Assembly (NCBI GenBank): GCA_016858145.1
Contig: JAEHOE010000103.1
Location: 186,001-250,000 of the forward strand
Source: Edaphochlamys debaryana
Lineage: Eukaryota; Chlorophyta; Chlorophyceae; Chlamydomonadales
Reading direction: 5' to 3'
DNA length: 64,000 nt
In this document: one piece after another, positions 1 through 11,100 of the stretch
Layout of the letters: every line of letters begins with the position of its first letter
Position numbering within the stretch: position 1 is the first letter of the stretch
Notes under the pieces: model-generated
Seen by the model: only the letters and a program-made list of their open reading frames with translations
What the model was told of the DNA's origin: nothing
Databases searched by the model: none
Program-made: the position numbers and the translations under genes

Positions 1-3000
1 ACACACACGTGAGGTCTCCCCTCCCCCACCCCCTCGCCCCCCCCAGGTACCCACACGCTCATGCCGATGAGCAGGGTCACCAGTCGGTCGCACAGCAGCT
101 CCTCCAGCAGCAGCCCCGCCGCGTGCAGCTCGGCCGTGAGGGCGGACCAGAAGGCCTCGAAGGCGGGGCGCAGGCCGCGGAGCTTCTTGTCGCGGAAGGG
201 CTGGTCGCCGCCGTCCTGAAGGGGGGGGAGAGAGGGGGAGTGTTTGATGCTGAGGGCGAGGGGTGTTGTAGGGTTTGGGGGTAAGGGCATGGTCGATGCA
301 GGCCGAAGTCCATGTGCCCCCCACTTCCCGGGGGCCCCCTGCCTGTAACCCAGTGGACCCCCCTTCCCCCTGTTGCCTCTTCCCCCCGCTTGCCTCCCCC
401 CCACCTCCGCGATGGTCTCCACCAGGCGCTGCACCGTGGCGTCCATGTCCCCCGCCTCCAGGTCCTCCTCCGACACGCCCCCGGTGTCGCAGCCACCGGC
501 CTGCGAACGCAGCACACGGAGGGCCAGGGGTAACACACACAGGCGAGTTTCTAAGCCCTCTGCTCGCCAGCGTCGTGTGGGTGGACACCCCCCCAGGGCG
601 TGCCGCCCCTCCACATCCGCACGCATACGCCAGCCCCGCCCATCCGCCGGGGCGGGGCCTTGGCTGCGCAGCATGCAGGGAACTCACTCGGAGTCCCTTG
701 CTGCGCGGTACCGATATCACGCGCCAACGGCCCCGGGTTCCGCATGGGTTGCTGCCGTACGCTTGCTCCGACACCCTAACCCCCGCTTCCGCCTCTTCGC
801 TCCCTCTCTGCCCGCCGGCGGTCGCCCTCGTTAGGCCTGCTCCGCTCCTTCGCGCTTCGCCTGAGTCCTCGGCTATTGACACCCGTCTTGACCCCTTCCC
901 CCTTCCCACAACCCCCTCGCGGTGGCGCCGCCTTCGTCCTGCTATTCCAGGTGCGTATCGGGAGTGTTCCGTTCGGGTGGGCTTCGGTCTCGCGGGCTGC
1001 TCGGTACGCATGCTTGCTCTGCTGTGCCCTTCTGCGCCGCCGGCGGGCCGCACCAGCTCTAGTCTACCTCACTATTACCAGCTACAAACTACGGCTCCGA
1101 CGCGGCTCCAGCGGCGACACAAACGTAACGGGTTCGGGATGGGCGGGATGGGTCGGGCTTTGGTTTGCTCGGGCTTTCGGTTCCGTATCTAAGGCCGGCC
1201 GGCTAATCACCGCGCCTGAGACTCCCAGGCTCCTGCGAGCAGCCCTTCACACAGGCGAGTTTCTGAGGAGGCGACCGGCGGACGTCGGGAGGTGCACCGC
1301 CCTTTCTCGACCCACCCACAATGCCCAGTCCCTTTTGGCTGCAAAGCCACATCCCAAACCCACCCTGACCTCCCTCCCGCGACCTCCTTCCCACCCCACC
1401 CACCCACCCACCCAATCCACCAGGCTCATGAGCTCCGCCACCCGCCCGCATGCCATCCACCTAGTCGTGGCGTCACCTTGGTAGCCCTCAACCTCCCCAC
1501 CCCAGCCTCACCATCCCACACCTCTACCCAGTGCCTCTAACCCCCACCCACCCGCACCACCAGGCTCCGCCCCTTCCGCCCCAGCAGTCCACCCCCCGCC
1601 CCCCCACAAACACACCTCCTCTCAACCCCCAACATGCCCCAAACCCTCCCAATGCCCCCACCCTCCCCCACACACCGCTACCCACCCGCACCACCAGGCT
1701 CATGAGCTCCGCGGTGGCCGCGTGCTTGGACTGGCGGTACCGATCCACCCACTCCTGCGGCGAGGGGGGGCGTTGGAAGGGGGAAGGGGGCACGGAGAGG
1801 GGGAGGGGATGGGGGGCTGAAGAAGGGAAGAGCAGGGGAGGGCCCGGTGTGGGAGTTGGAATGTGGGCCGCAGCCACGAGGACAAGCAGGTTGCAGCCAG
1901 CGGCAGGGGCAAGGCAGCGCAGGGGCGCCGGGCATGGATCAGCAGCGGCGGCGCTAATGTGGGTCGGCTGATGTGGGTCGGCTGCAGCCGGCCGCCATCA
2001 CATGCATGTGCACGGCCGCCCCATCCGTCTGCTCAATAATGTAGGGCCGAAGTTGGCCCGCACGCAACAGGCACCCTCCCCCCTCCTGCCCCGGCCACTC
2101 CAACCTGTACGGCCCCCTTCCCCCGATGCCCCCCCCGACGCCCCACCGCCGCCCGCACCTTTGCGGCACGCTCCACCGAGGGCGCGTGCTTGCTGATGAC
2201 GTCTGGGAGGCGAGAAGAAAGAAGGGGGGAGGGGGATAGATCGATGTGAGTTACCCGATGGGTAACAGGTGAAGCAGCAACCGTGATGCACCCTGAAGCA
2301 CACGAAAAGTCTTCTGACCTCAAGTTGGCACACGAAGGCCCCCGAAACAGGTGGGCATCTGAGCAGCTCCCGACCCCACCCCTTGCTCCCACCCCTTGCC
2401 CCATGCCTCACCCCACAGCGTCAGGTTGTGTAGGGACTCCAGGGGCGCAGCCTTGCGCCGCTTGGCCGCCGGCTTCGCGGGAGCAGGAGCTTGGGCGGCT
2501 GCAGCGGCGGCTGCGGCGGCGGCGGCGCTCGAGGGTCCCGGCCCCGCGCCCCCGTCCCCGTCCCCCGCGTCACCATCTTCCTGCTCCTCCTCCGCTGCCC
2601 CGTCCTCGGCCGCCGGTGCGGCAGTAGCCTGTAGGATGGAAGGCAGGTAGCGGGTCGGCGCGTTACTCGCAAGAAGATGTTTATCGGTGTGTGACAGCCC
2701 ATGGGGTGTCCCGTTTGGGCGACCGGGCGATGGAGTGGGGGATGAGTGCAAGCCCCGTACCCTGCCCCCTCGACCCCGGACCCCCTTCCAACCCGCTGCC
2801 ACACGCTTTCCCCTCGACCCGCCCCCGACGTCCAGGTTGCACTTGACAGCCTCCCCTTCTGGCCCAGATTGCGCAGCACCTTGCGTTTCTTCGAGGGTGG
2901 CGCAGCCCGCTTGGGTGCCGGGCGCTGGCCATCCTCAGCTGCGGCTTTCTTGCCCTTTCGGGCTTGAGGCTTGTTCCGCTCCTTCAGCACGCCAGCATCC

Positions 3001-3080
3001 CCGACGTCAGCATCCTCATCGCTATCGTCCTCGCTGGTCTCGGGGTCAGAAGCCGGCCTAGCGGGAAAGCAGGGGCGCAT
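1..3080 (-). CDS. SCC3: Cohesin subunit SCC3/STAG, N-terminal part (truncated by window edge)
   Basis: SCC3/STAG is the HEAT-repeat cohesin subunit that binds the kleisin and DNA in the nucleus. Six exons fit in phase: 3080-2880, 2631-2412, 2202-2159, 1754-1695 (or -1692), 500-405 and 215-51. The last donor is at 50/49, and the gene continues to the left. The N-terminus is acidic then basic (EDDSDEDADV, later PPSKKRK, AAKRRK), as in nuclear tails. The following exons read LWDVISKHAPSVERAAK, EWVDRYRQSKHAATAELMSL, AGGCDTGGVSEEDLEAGDMD, and a stretch containing LRPAFEAFWSALTAELHAAG. These align in order with the start of the conserved STAG domain of plant SCC3, where an ACG motif precedes an aromatic F.x.FW block. 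About three residues expected between the fourth and fifth exons are missing, so a tiny exon or another donor is possible. The start at 3080 is chosen because it keeps phase 0 with the KKRK donor. The family call is by remembered similarity; exon ends are inferred. Confidence 0.8.
536..552. repeat. 17-bp direct repeat in SCC3 intron, second copy 1248-1264
   Basis: The sequence cacacaggcgagtttct occurs at 536-552 and again at 1248-1264. On the minus strand each copy begins just after an AG, so it looks like an intron acceptor with the first bases of an exon. No conserved STAG residues are encoded there, so I do not call it an exon. Confidence 0.75.
1417..1438. repeat. Copy of the SCC3 exon-4 3' end and donor inside the following intron
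   Basis: The 22 bases at 1417-1438 match 1691-1712 exactly. The second site is the 3' end of the SCC3 exon coding for AELMSL plus its GT donor (minus strand). The copy lies 274 bp further along the gene, within the next intron. Confidence 0.85.
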
Positions 3081-5122
3081 GCGTCAGAGTCGCGCCAAGA
3101 CCGTCGCGACCACCGAACTCCGTCCTCGGCAGGAATTGTGAGGTCAACCGGCATGGCCTCAAGACGCTCCTCTATCAGCCCAGGGCCAACCGCGACTCCT
3201 ACTCTGCATCGGGTTCTTTCGCAGACTTGGGCTCCACCGCTTTAATGCGAGTGCTTCTACGGGTTCCTGTCATGTTGCACAGTCATTCAAATGGCCCTAG
3301 CCAGCTGCAGATGCGAGAGAGCGCGAGAGTGTGTTTCGGGCGGGATTGTGGCCTTAGACGCGCTAGGAAGCACTCAGGGTCGCAGCTGTAAAGGTCAAGT
3401 CATAGTCAGGAAGATAGGAGCGCACAGGGAAGTGCGTAGGCGAAAGTTGTGCCCGCGCAGCGCGCGCAGCACGGATCGGACTTGCATGCAGCACTTATGG
3501 CGGGAGCAGGGATTCAGGGCACGAAGACGCGCGGAGCAAGCTCTGAACCTCGAGTCTGGGTGCAGAGCCCCGCTCTGTGATGCACTCGGGAGGAAAGCCC
3601 CTTGGGCATGCCTGGATGGACGTCAGGGCGGAGTCGGGATGGTCTACGCCGGGCAGCAGGGGCCTCCTGACGCAGGGGAGAGCAGGGCCACGGCGGGGCG
3701 CTCCTCGACAGCAACCGGTGCAGGGTGCGCCCTGCAGAGACCTGGCGTCGTAGGGACGCACCTGTCAGGCGGGTACCACTCAGCCCTTTGCCCTAGGGCC
3801 GCCTGAGTCCCCGCCGGATTTGACTTTTATGTGGTCTATGCCTCACATAAGAGTCCCTGGATGGGGCCGGGCCACAATTTGGTGACCGACGAGCACCAAA
3901 TGTCGCGCGACATGCCGACTTGCCGACCTCCGCCCCAGCTCCAAAATGACCTCATTATAGCTGCGATGCCCTATAGGAAGGTGTATGAACGCGGTTATAG
4001 GCTCTAGGTCGGCGCAAGGCCCGAGCTCAGGCGGTCAACCGTTGGCGATTACTTGGTTTGTCGAGCTGCAAACATCTTCCCGCACCAAAACAAGCTCAAG
4101 CGTCGCATTTAGTGTTCAGTAGGTGAAGTATGAGACGGCGGTCAGCTCGGCGTGGTAGGGACGCACCTTGTTGGCCGGCCGCCCGCGCACCCCACCACCA
4201 CCCGGGCCCCCGGTGGAAACTCCAGCGTGCACACATTGGCCTGCAGAGTCAAGGTAGGTGTTTGGGGTCCAGCTCTGCACACCGCACACAGCTCTGCCTC
4301 CAGGGCTCCAGCACAGGCTGAACGCAGATGGCGGGAGATCGCGCCAGCTTGCGCCTCGGCGCCCCGTTCAGCTCAACTCGAGCGGAACACGCGGCAAAAC
4401 AAACAGTATCAAACAGACGAAGGCAGACTCGTCACATACTTGAGAGACCCTGCTTGCTCGCCGCTACCCGACCTGCCTGCTTTTCTGCCGCTGCGCCCAG
4501 AGTGCGTGAACTATGCCTCAGCAGACAACTACACAGCTCATCGCAGTATGGGCCCCGTTCGCGCTGGAGTGCAAGCGGCGTGGCGACAAGGAAGTCACAA
4601 TTCGCGCAAAACCCGCAAGCTGGCGTTCTCGACATACCAGTTGCAAGCTACACAGACTGGGGCGCGCTACTTGCTTTGGGCTTTCCTTTGGTCCCGCGGG
4701 TCCGCTCGACGCTCGCCCAAGCGGCGCGCCTTTTAAGCGAGCCGTGTTGCTGCTCCTGAGGCGCGATCCACACGCAAAGACAAGCGATCGCACTTGGCTT
4801 CGCGGCGACATGCGGGTGCGAGCGGGACCTCGCCCCAGCAACCCGCTCCACCTCGCACTGCGTGATCCCGCTCGCCTTACTCCCGCTGCTACCGCGCGCC
4901 TGCAGGCTCCCCAGTACACCCGGCTTTCCCGCCAGCGGCCCACGCTGCCGGCGCCACGCCGGGTGCCGCCCTGCATAGCCTCCCCTGTGTAGCAGCAGCA
5001 GCCGGTGCCTGCTGACGAGGCCTGACGCACTGCGGAGGGCTGCGGCCTGCTGGGGAGGCGCCGGCTTCGACCGTGACGCGGAGCTCACATGGCGATCTCG
5101 CGGCGCTCGGAGCGGGTGCCTC
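3081..5122. other. Divergent intergenic region between SCC3 and the Pro-rich membrane glycoprotein gene
   Basis: About 2.0 kb separates two divergently transcribed start codons, so both promoters and 5' UTRs should lie here. I see no convincing coding exon. A short direct repeat (tagggacgcacct) occurs near 3750 and near 4157. The stretch around 3825-4020 is relatively AT-rich for this window and contains ttatag-type segments, but no TATA box can be assigned with confidence. Confidence 0.6.
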
Positions 5123-8100
5123 ATGCTGCTGACTGCGCTCTGCGCAGCAGCGCTGGCGCCCGGAGCGCTCGGCCAGACGTGCGGCGGCGCTACGTGCGTG
5201 GGGCCGCTGTCCTCGCTGTGGGCCAGCGCGCAGCCCTCGCAGCCGGGCAACATCAAGGTGGGTGGGAAAGCGTGCTGCGGGTGCTGGGGGCGGAGGGGAC
5301 AGGGAGGCGGAGGTGGGGCACGGGGCGGGGGAAGGGGCAGGACCAGCAGCAGCGGGGCAACATGAAGGCAAGGGCAGCTGCAAGGGACAGGCGGCAGGGG
5401 AGAAGGAGGCACGCGGGGCGGGGGTAGGGTCGTCAGCTAGCTGCCGTTTGCCGCTGACTAGGGAGGGGGGAAGGGGCCTTTTGCGAAGCCTTAGGCGGCA
5501 AAGGGGGACCGAAGGGGGGCCGGGCGGCAGCAGGAACGGAAGGTCGAGGGGAAGGGGCTGGCCGCAGGGGGGCACCAGACGAAGCGCCGGCGATGCCAGC
5601 GCTGCCGCTGGCTGTGCGGCCACACCACAGGCCAAACAGGGGCCTCTCTCGCGTCCCCCCCGCCCCGCCCTCTCCTCTCAGGGCTCTCTGGTGGGGGCGC
5701 CCCAGTACGCGGCGGGTGCGGACTGCATCTCGGGGACCCTCAACAGCACCGTGCAGGCTAACGCGCTGTGAGTCATGCATGACTAATACATGCATGTGTC
5801 GTACGTTTTTCAGTGCGTGTGGTCCGCCCCGTCCCTGCCGCGCACTGGCTTGGACCGCGGCCGCGGGGTCGGAGCTGGACCGGGGGCGGGCCAGGGTCTC
5901 GAAAGGGCGTGAGAGCGTGCAGCCGATGGCTGCAGGAGGGTTTGAATCAGGGTGCAGTGCAGCGAGGTCACGCTGGAGGAGGGTTTGCGTCGTCCACGTG
6001 GCCACGAGGCGGGGCGGGGCGGGGCTTGCAGGCAGGCAGCGACGTCCAGCGCACCGGACGGCGCGCTTGTGGGCGGGGCAGTAAGACGCGACGCGACCGC
6101 GAAGAGCACCCGACGCCGCACAGCACCCGCCCCCAGCACACGCCTGCCCGCCCCTTCCCGCCCCCCCCCCTCCAGGTACTCCATCAACCCCAACGTCGTG
6201 GGCTGGGTCAACGTCACCTTCCCGTCGTCCCTCTACGCCTCCTCCGTGGGCCTCCTCATCATGGGCTGCACGGTGGGCCCGGGGATGGGCGCTGGGCCCG
6301 GCCGGGCCTGGCTGGGCCTGGGCCGCCCCAAGGGGCCTGGTTGGGCCACAACTCCATGGTGGGCTCGCCGGGACCCGGGCCTGGCGTGGGCTTACTGGGG
6401 CCTTCGCGGTCAAAGCAGTGACCCACTGCAGTACACGACCCCTGCCCCCTTCCCATGCTCCCCCTCCTTTGCCTCCACGCCCCTCAGGCCGGGACCATCC
6501 AGGCGGGCCTGAACCTGATGACGTCAGCGGGCGCTGCCGTAGTCACGTCCTGCCCCCAGGACGCATGCGTCAGCCCCAGCTGTACGGCGGGCAAGTCGTA
6601 CTGGTGAGTGACGGTCTACGGCATCGTTGACGGGTGTCCCGCTGTTGAGGACACCGGACACGCACAGAAAGGTATGCAGCTTGGACCGTGCAGCCGTGAA
6701 GCGTGCCTCCTCGAATGCGCGTCCCTCCTGCCCTGTTCCCCTCTGCAGGTACACGTGCAACTTCACCTCGGGGGCGCTCACAATGGCTTCGGGCCTGGCC
6801 TTCTACGTTCAGGGCACCGCCGACAAGGTGTGTGGGCGGGTGGGGGGGTGGGGGGTGGGGGGCTGGTCTGAACTGTGGCGTTGACCCAAGCATTTGCCCT
6901 GTGACCCCACGCCTCCCTTCCCACTCCCCCCCCCCCCCCCCCCTCCCCCAAACGTCCCCCGCCACTGCAGGTGATTGACGCCGCCTTCCTGTCGGGGTAC
7001 TCCCTGCCTCCGCCGCCCTCGCCGCTGCCGCCCAGCCCCCAGCCCTCGCCGCCCTCTCCCCTTCCGCCGAGCCCGCTGCCACCAAGCCCCGCACCCTCCC
7101 CGCCCTCGCCACTCCCACCCCGCCCACCGCCGTCGCCCGCGCCGCCCTCTCCACCACCTTCGCCGCTTCCTCCAAGCCCGCCCCCTCACCGCTCCCGCCC
7201 AGCCCGCCGCCCTCGCCGCTCCCGCCCAGCCCACCCCCCTCGCCGCAACCACCCACCCCACCGCCCACTCCGCTTCCGCCCCAGCCCCTTGCCCCCTTCC
7301 CTCCACCGCCATCGCCTGCAACCCCCAGCCCCGAGCCCCCGTCCCCGCCTCCGCCGTCTCCGCTGCCGCCAAGCCCCAATCCACCGTCGCCTACTCCCCC
7401 ATCACCCGAGCCGCCTAGCCCCCAGCCTCCCTCCCCTCCGCCGCCCTCCCCTGCGCCGCCCAGCCCAGAGCCACCTTCGCCGCCCCCTCCTTCGCCTGAA
7501 CCACCCAGCCCCAGCCCCCCTCTTCCACCCTCACCACCCTCCCCGCAACCGCCCTCTCCGGAACCCCCAAGCCCAGAACCGCCCCTTCCCCCCGAACCGC
7601 CCTCGCCAGAGCCACCCAGCCCCGAGCCTCCTTCACCCATTCCTCCTTCTCCGGAGCCGCCGAGCCCGGAACCGCCGTCACCCTCGCTTCCTCCGTCTCC
7701 CTTCCCGCCCAGCCCAGAGCCCCCTTCGCCCCCAACGCCCTCGCCGGCTCCGCCAAGCCCCGAGCCGCCTTCCCCAGAGCCCCCTTCGCCCGAGCCGCCG
7801 AGCCCTCCTGACCCCTCCTCACCGCCCCTGCCACCCTCGCCTGAACCCCCTATCCCGGAGCCGCCTCTCCCGCCAGAGGCCCCTCCGCGCCCGCCCAAAC
7901 CTCCTGCTCCTCCGCCCGTGCCGCCTTCACCTAAGCCGCCCAGCCCCCCGCCGCCCTCTCCCCCACTACCACCCTCGCCCGAGCCACCGAGTCCTGAGCC
8001 CCCACTACCGCCACAGCCGCCTTCGCCCGAACCGCCCAGCCCCGAGCCGCCGTCACCGGACCCACCGGGCCCAGAGCCGCCATCTCCGCAGCCGCCCTCG

Positions 8101-11100
8101 CCCCGACCGCCAAGCCCCGAGCCTCCAGAACCCCCAACTCCGCCGTCGCCTGAACCTCTAAGCCCGCTGCCGCCGTCGCCGCTCCCGCCTTCGCTGCAGC
8201 CGCCAAGCCCGGCGCCCCCATCCCCGGCGCCCGCAGTACCGCCTTCTCCTGAACCGCCGAGCCCGCTGCCGCCTTCCCCTCCGCCTCCCTCCTCCGAGCC
8301 GCCGAGCCCTCTGCCACCATTACCGCCGCCGCCGTTACCGCTCCCACCCAACCCTCTCCCTCCGTCGCCACCCCCGCCCCTCTCCCGAGCCTCCGAGCCG
8401 CCCTCTCCCCTGCCGCCGCCCTCTCCCCTGCCGCCGAGCCCGCTGCCACCTTCCCCGCCGCCTCCCTCGCCCGAGCCGCCGAGCCCTCCTCCGCCTTCCC
8501 CGCCTCCGCCGTCTCCGCTTCCGCCGAGCCCGCTCCCTCCCTCCCCTCCTCCGCCCTCACCCGAGCCCCCAAGCCCGTCTCCGCCTTTGCCGCTACCACG
8601 CTCCCCGGAGCCTCCCTCCCCAGAGCCGCCCAGCCCCGACCCCCCTCTTCCCCCCCTCCCGCCGCCCCTCCCACCCAGCCCTGTGTCCCCTCCTCCGCGA
8701 CCGCCCTCCCCGGGGTCACCCGGCCCCGAGCCCCCATCCCCACCGGTGCCTCCCTCCCCAGAGCCACCGAGCCCGGCACCCCCGTCCCCACCGGCCCCGC
8801 CCTCCCCACAACCGCCAAGCCCCGAGCCCCCATCACCGCTGCCACCCGCCCCTGAACGGCCAAGCCCTCAGCCGCCCCTGCCGCCGCCGCTTCCTCCCGA
8901 GCCCCCGGCGCCTTTGCCACCTCAACCGCCATCACCGCCAAGCCCTGAGCCTCCGGTCCCCTCTCCTCCCTCCCCAGCACCGGCGCCCATCCGGCACCAT
9001 CGCCCACCCCCCTGCCGCTACCCCCCGTGCCGCCGTCATCACCCACGCCGCCCCCTCTGCCCTCGCCGCCAGCCCCACCCCCGCCGTCGCCTCAGCCGCC
9101 CATGCCGCCCGCTCCTCCATCGCCGCCCTCCGCGCCACAGCCGCCGCTGCCACCTCCACGGCCCGGCCCGCCGCCGTCGCCGCCTCAGCCACCCCTGGCG
9201 CCTCAGGGTCCAACTCCTCCACCGCCGTCGCCTCAGCCGCCTGTCCCGCCCTCGCCGTCCCCGCCACCCTCGCCGGTGCCACCCTCTCAGCCCAGCCCAC
9301 CGCCGTCGCCGCCTGAGCCGCCCTCACCCCCTCGACCGCCCCTCCCTCCCTCGCCACCTTCACCGCCGGTGCCACCACCTTCACCGCCGCAGCCGCCCTC
9401 ACCGCCCGCGCCGCCATCCCCGCCAGGGCCCCCCCTCCCGCCCTCTCCCCCCTCCCAGCCTCCCGTGCCCCCCCTCCCACCGCCCCCTCCGCTGCCTCAA
9501 GGCCAGCCAACCCTCCCTTCCACCCCACCCCTTCCTCCACCATTACCCCACCCACCGTCACCACCCTCTCCACCCCAGCAACCTCCACCACACGATCCGT
9601 CCCCTCCAAGCGGCCCCAGCCCATTCCCCGTGCCCCCGCGACCCGAGGCGCCGCCCCCACTGCCCCCTTCACCAGCCCCTCCCTCTCCTGTGCAGCCCCC
9701 GCCTTCCTTCCCAACCCCCCTACACGCGCTGCCCCAGAGGCCCCCGCTCCAACCACCCGACACGGCTCCGCCCCCCTCCCCTCCACGCCCCGATGCGACT
9801 CCACCCCTGTCGCCGCAGCCACGACCCCTCTCGCCACCCCTCCCGCCGCCCCTCTCTCCACCCCTGTCATCACCCTTCTCGCCAAGTGCCTCTTCCTCAC
9901 CTCCATCGCCGGAGCCCTTGCCCCCGTCACCAGCGCCGCCCTCCCCTCAGCCCCCCGCCCCATCTACGGCCCACAATCCCTCCTCCATCCCCCGCCCTAG
10001 CTTCCCCTCCGTCCCCCGCCCCACCGACCGCCACGCCTACCCCACCAACCCCGTCTCCTGCTGCCGCCGCAACGCCACCCACACCCGCGCCCGCGCCGGC
10101 CCCCGCCCAGCCGCCCGCTGGCGCCCCTCCTCTACCTCCACGCCCCCCAGCTCCGCCCCTCGTCCAGCCGGCCCCACCAAGCCCGGCGCCCTCACTGCTG
10201 ACACCGTCGCCCCGGCCCCCAGCGCCGTCACCGCCGACACCACCTGTACCGCGAAGCCCCTCCCCACCAACTCCACCCGCGCCCCCCCGCCCCCGTGCGA
10301 CCGACTCCGCCCACGCCCCCAGGCCCCTCTCCGCCGTCTCCACCGCTTCCACCAGCCCCCTCCCCGCCAGCTCCACCCACACACCCCTCCCCCTCCCCAC
10401 CGACACCACCCTTACCGCCAGCCCCTTCCCCGCCAGCTCCACCCCTTCCGCCAGCCCCCTCCCCACCGACACCACCCTTACCGCCAGCCCCCTCCCCACC
10501 AACACCACCCTCTCCCCCAGCCCCCTCGCCACCCGCCCCTCCCGCCTTTACCCCCCCGCCCCTCGGCATCCCCCCCGGCTACATCGCCCTGGACCCTACC
10601 ACAGCCGCCGGCACGCTAACCGTCACCCAGGTCGTTGCCGTACCAACGATGCTCGTCCCAACCGGTACGGCAGCCGCCGATCTGTTTCCCGACGCAGCCC
10701 ACGTGACCGTCACGGGCCGCGTGCTGGGTGTGCCGGTGGAGGTGACCACGGCGGTGGACGCCACAGCGGTCATGACCGCCAGCACGGGGCAGGCGGTGGA
10801 GGTGCAGGTGCGTAGCTGGGTTGGTGTGAGTGGTTGGTGGATGAGCTGAGACCGTTGATGCGCACGGCTTCGCAGGGCATTGCTGCTAGTGGTAGAGCCG
10901 GAGATGCCAAGCGTGGTCGACCCCGCACGCCCCACATCCAGCTGCTTGCGCATCCGTACCCGACAGCCCACGATCCCTTCCCCTCCCCAGGTGGGCTGCA
11001 CGCGGGGCTTCCTGTCCGCCTTCCGCACCGAGCTGGTCGCCCGCGCCAACATCAGCGACGAGGTGCTCTCCAACGTCACGTGCGCAGCCGGCGCGCCCAC

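Noticed and set aside
5123..6980. Pherophorin identity for the Pro-rich membrane protein
   Set aside because: The globular exons do not show the Cys pattern I expect of the pherophorin domain, and the protein has a membrane span and long tail; called only as an HRGP.
6570..8351. 593-residue Gly/Ser-rich open frame on the minus strand
   Set aside because: It is the antisense of the SPP-coding repeat. The GGSGxGG pattern is what reverse-complemented CCN-rich codons give, and it has no splice or start support.
7931..9963. Long Ala/Gly/Val-rich minus-strand frames over the rod
   Set aside because: Same antisense artefact of the Pro-rich tract; frames stay open only because the DNA lacks A/T-rich stop codons.
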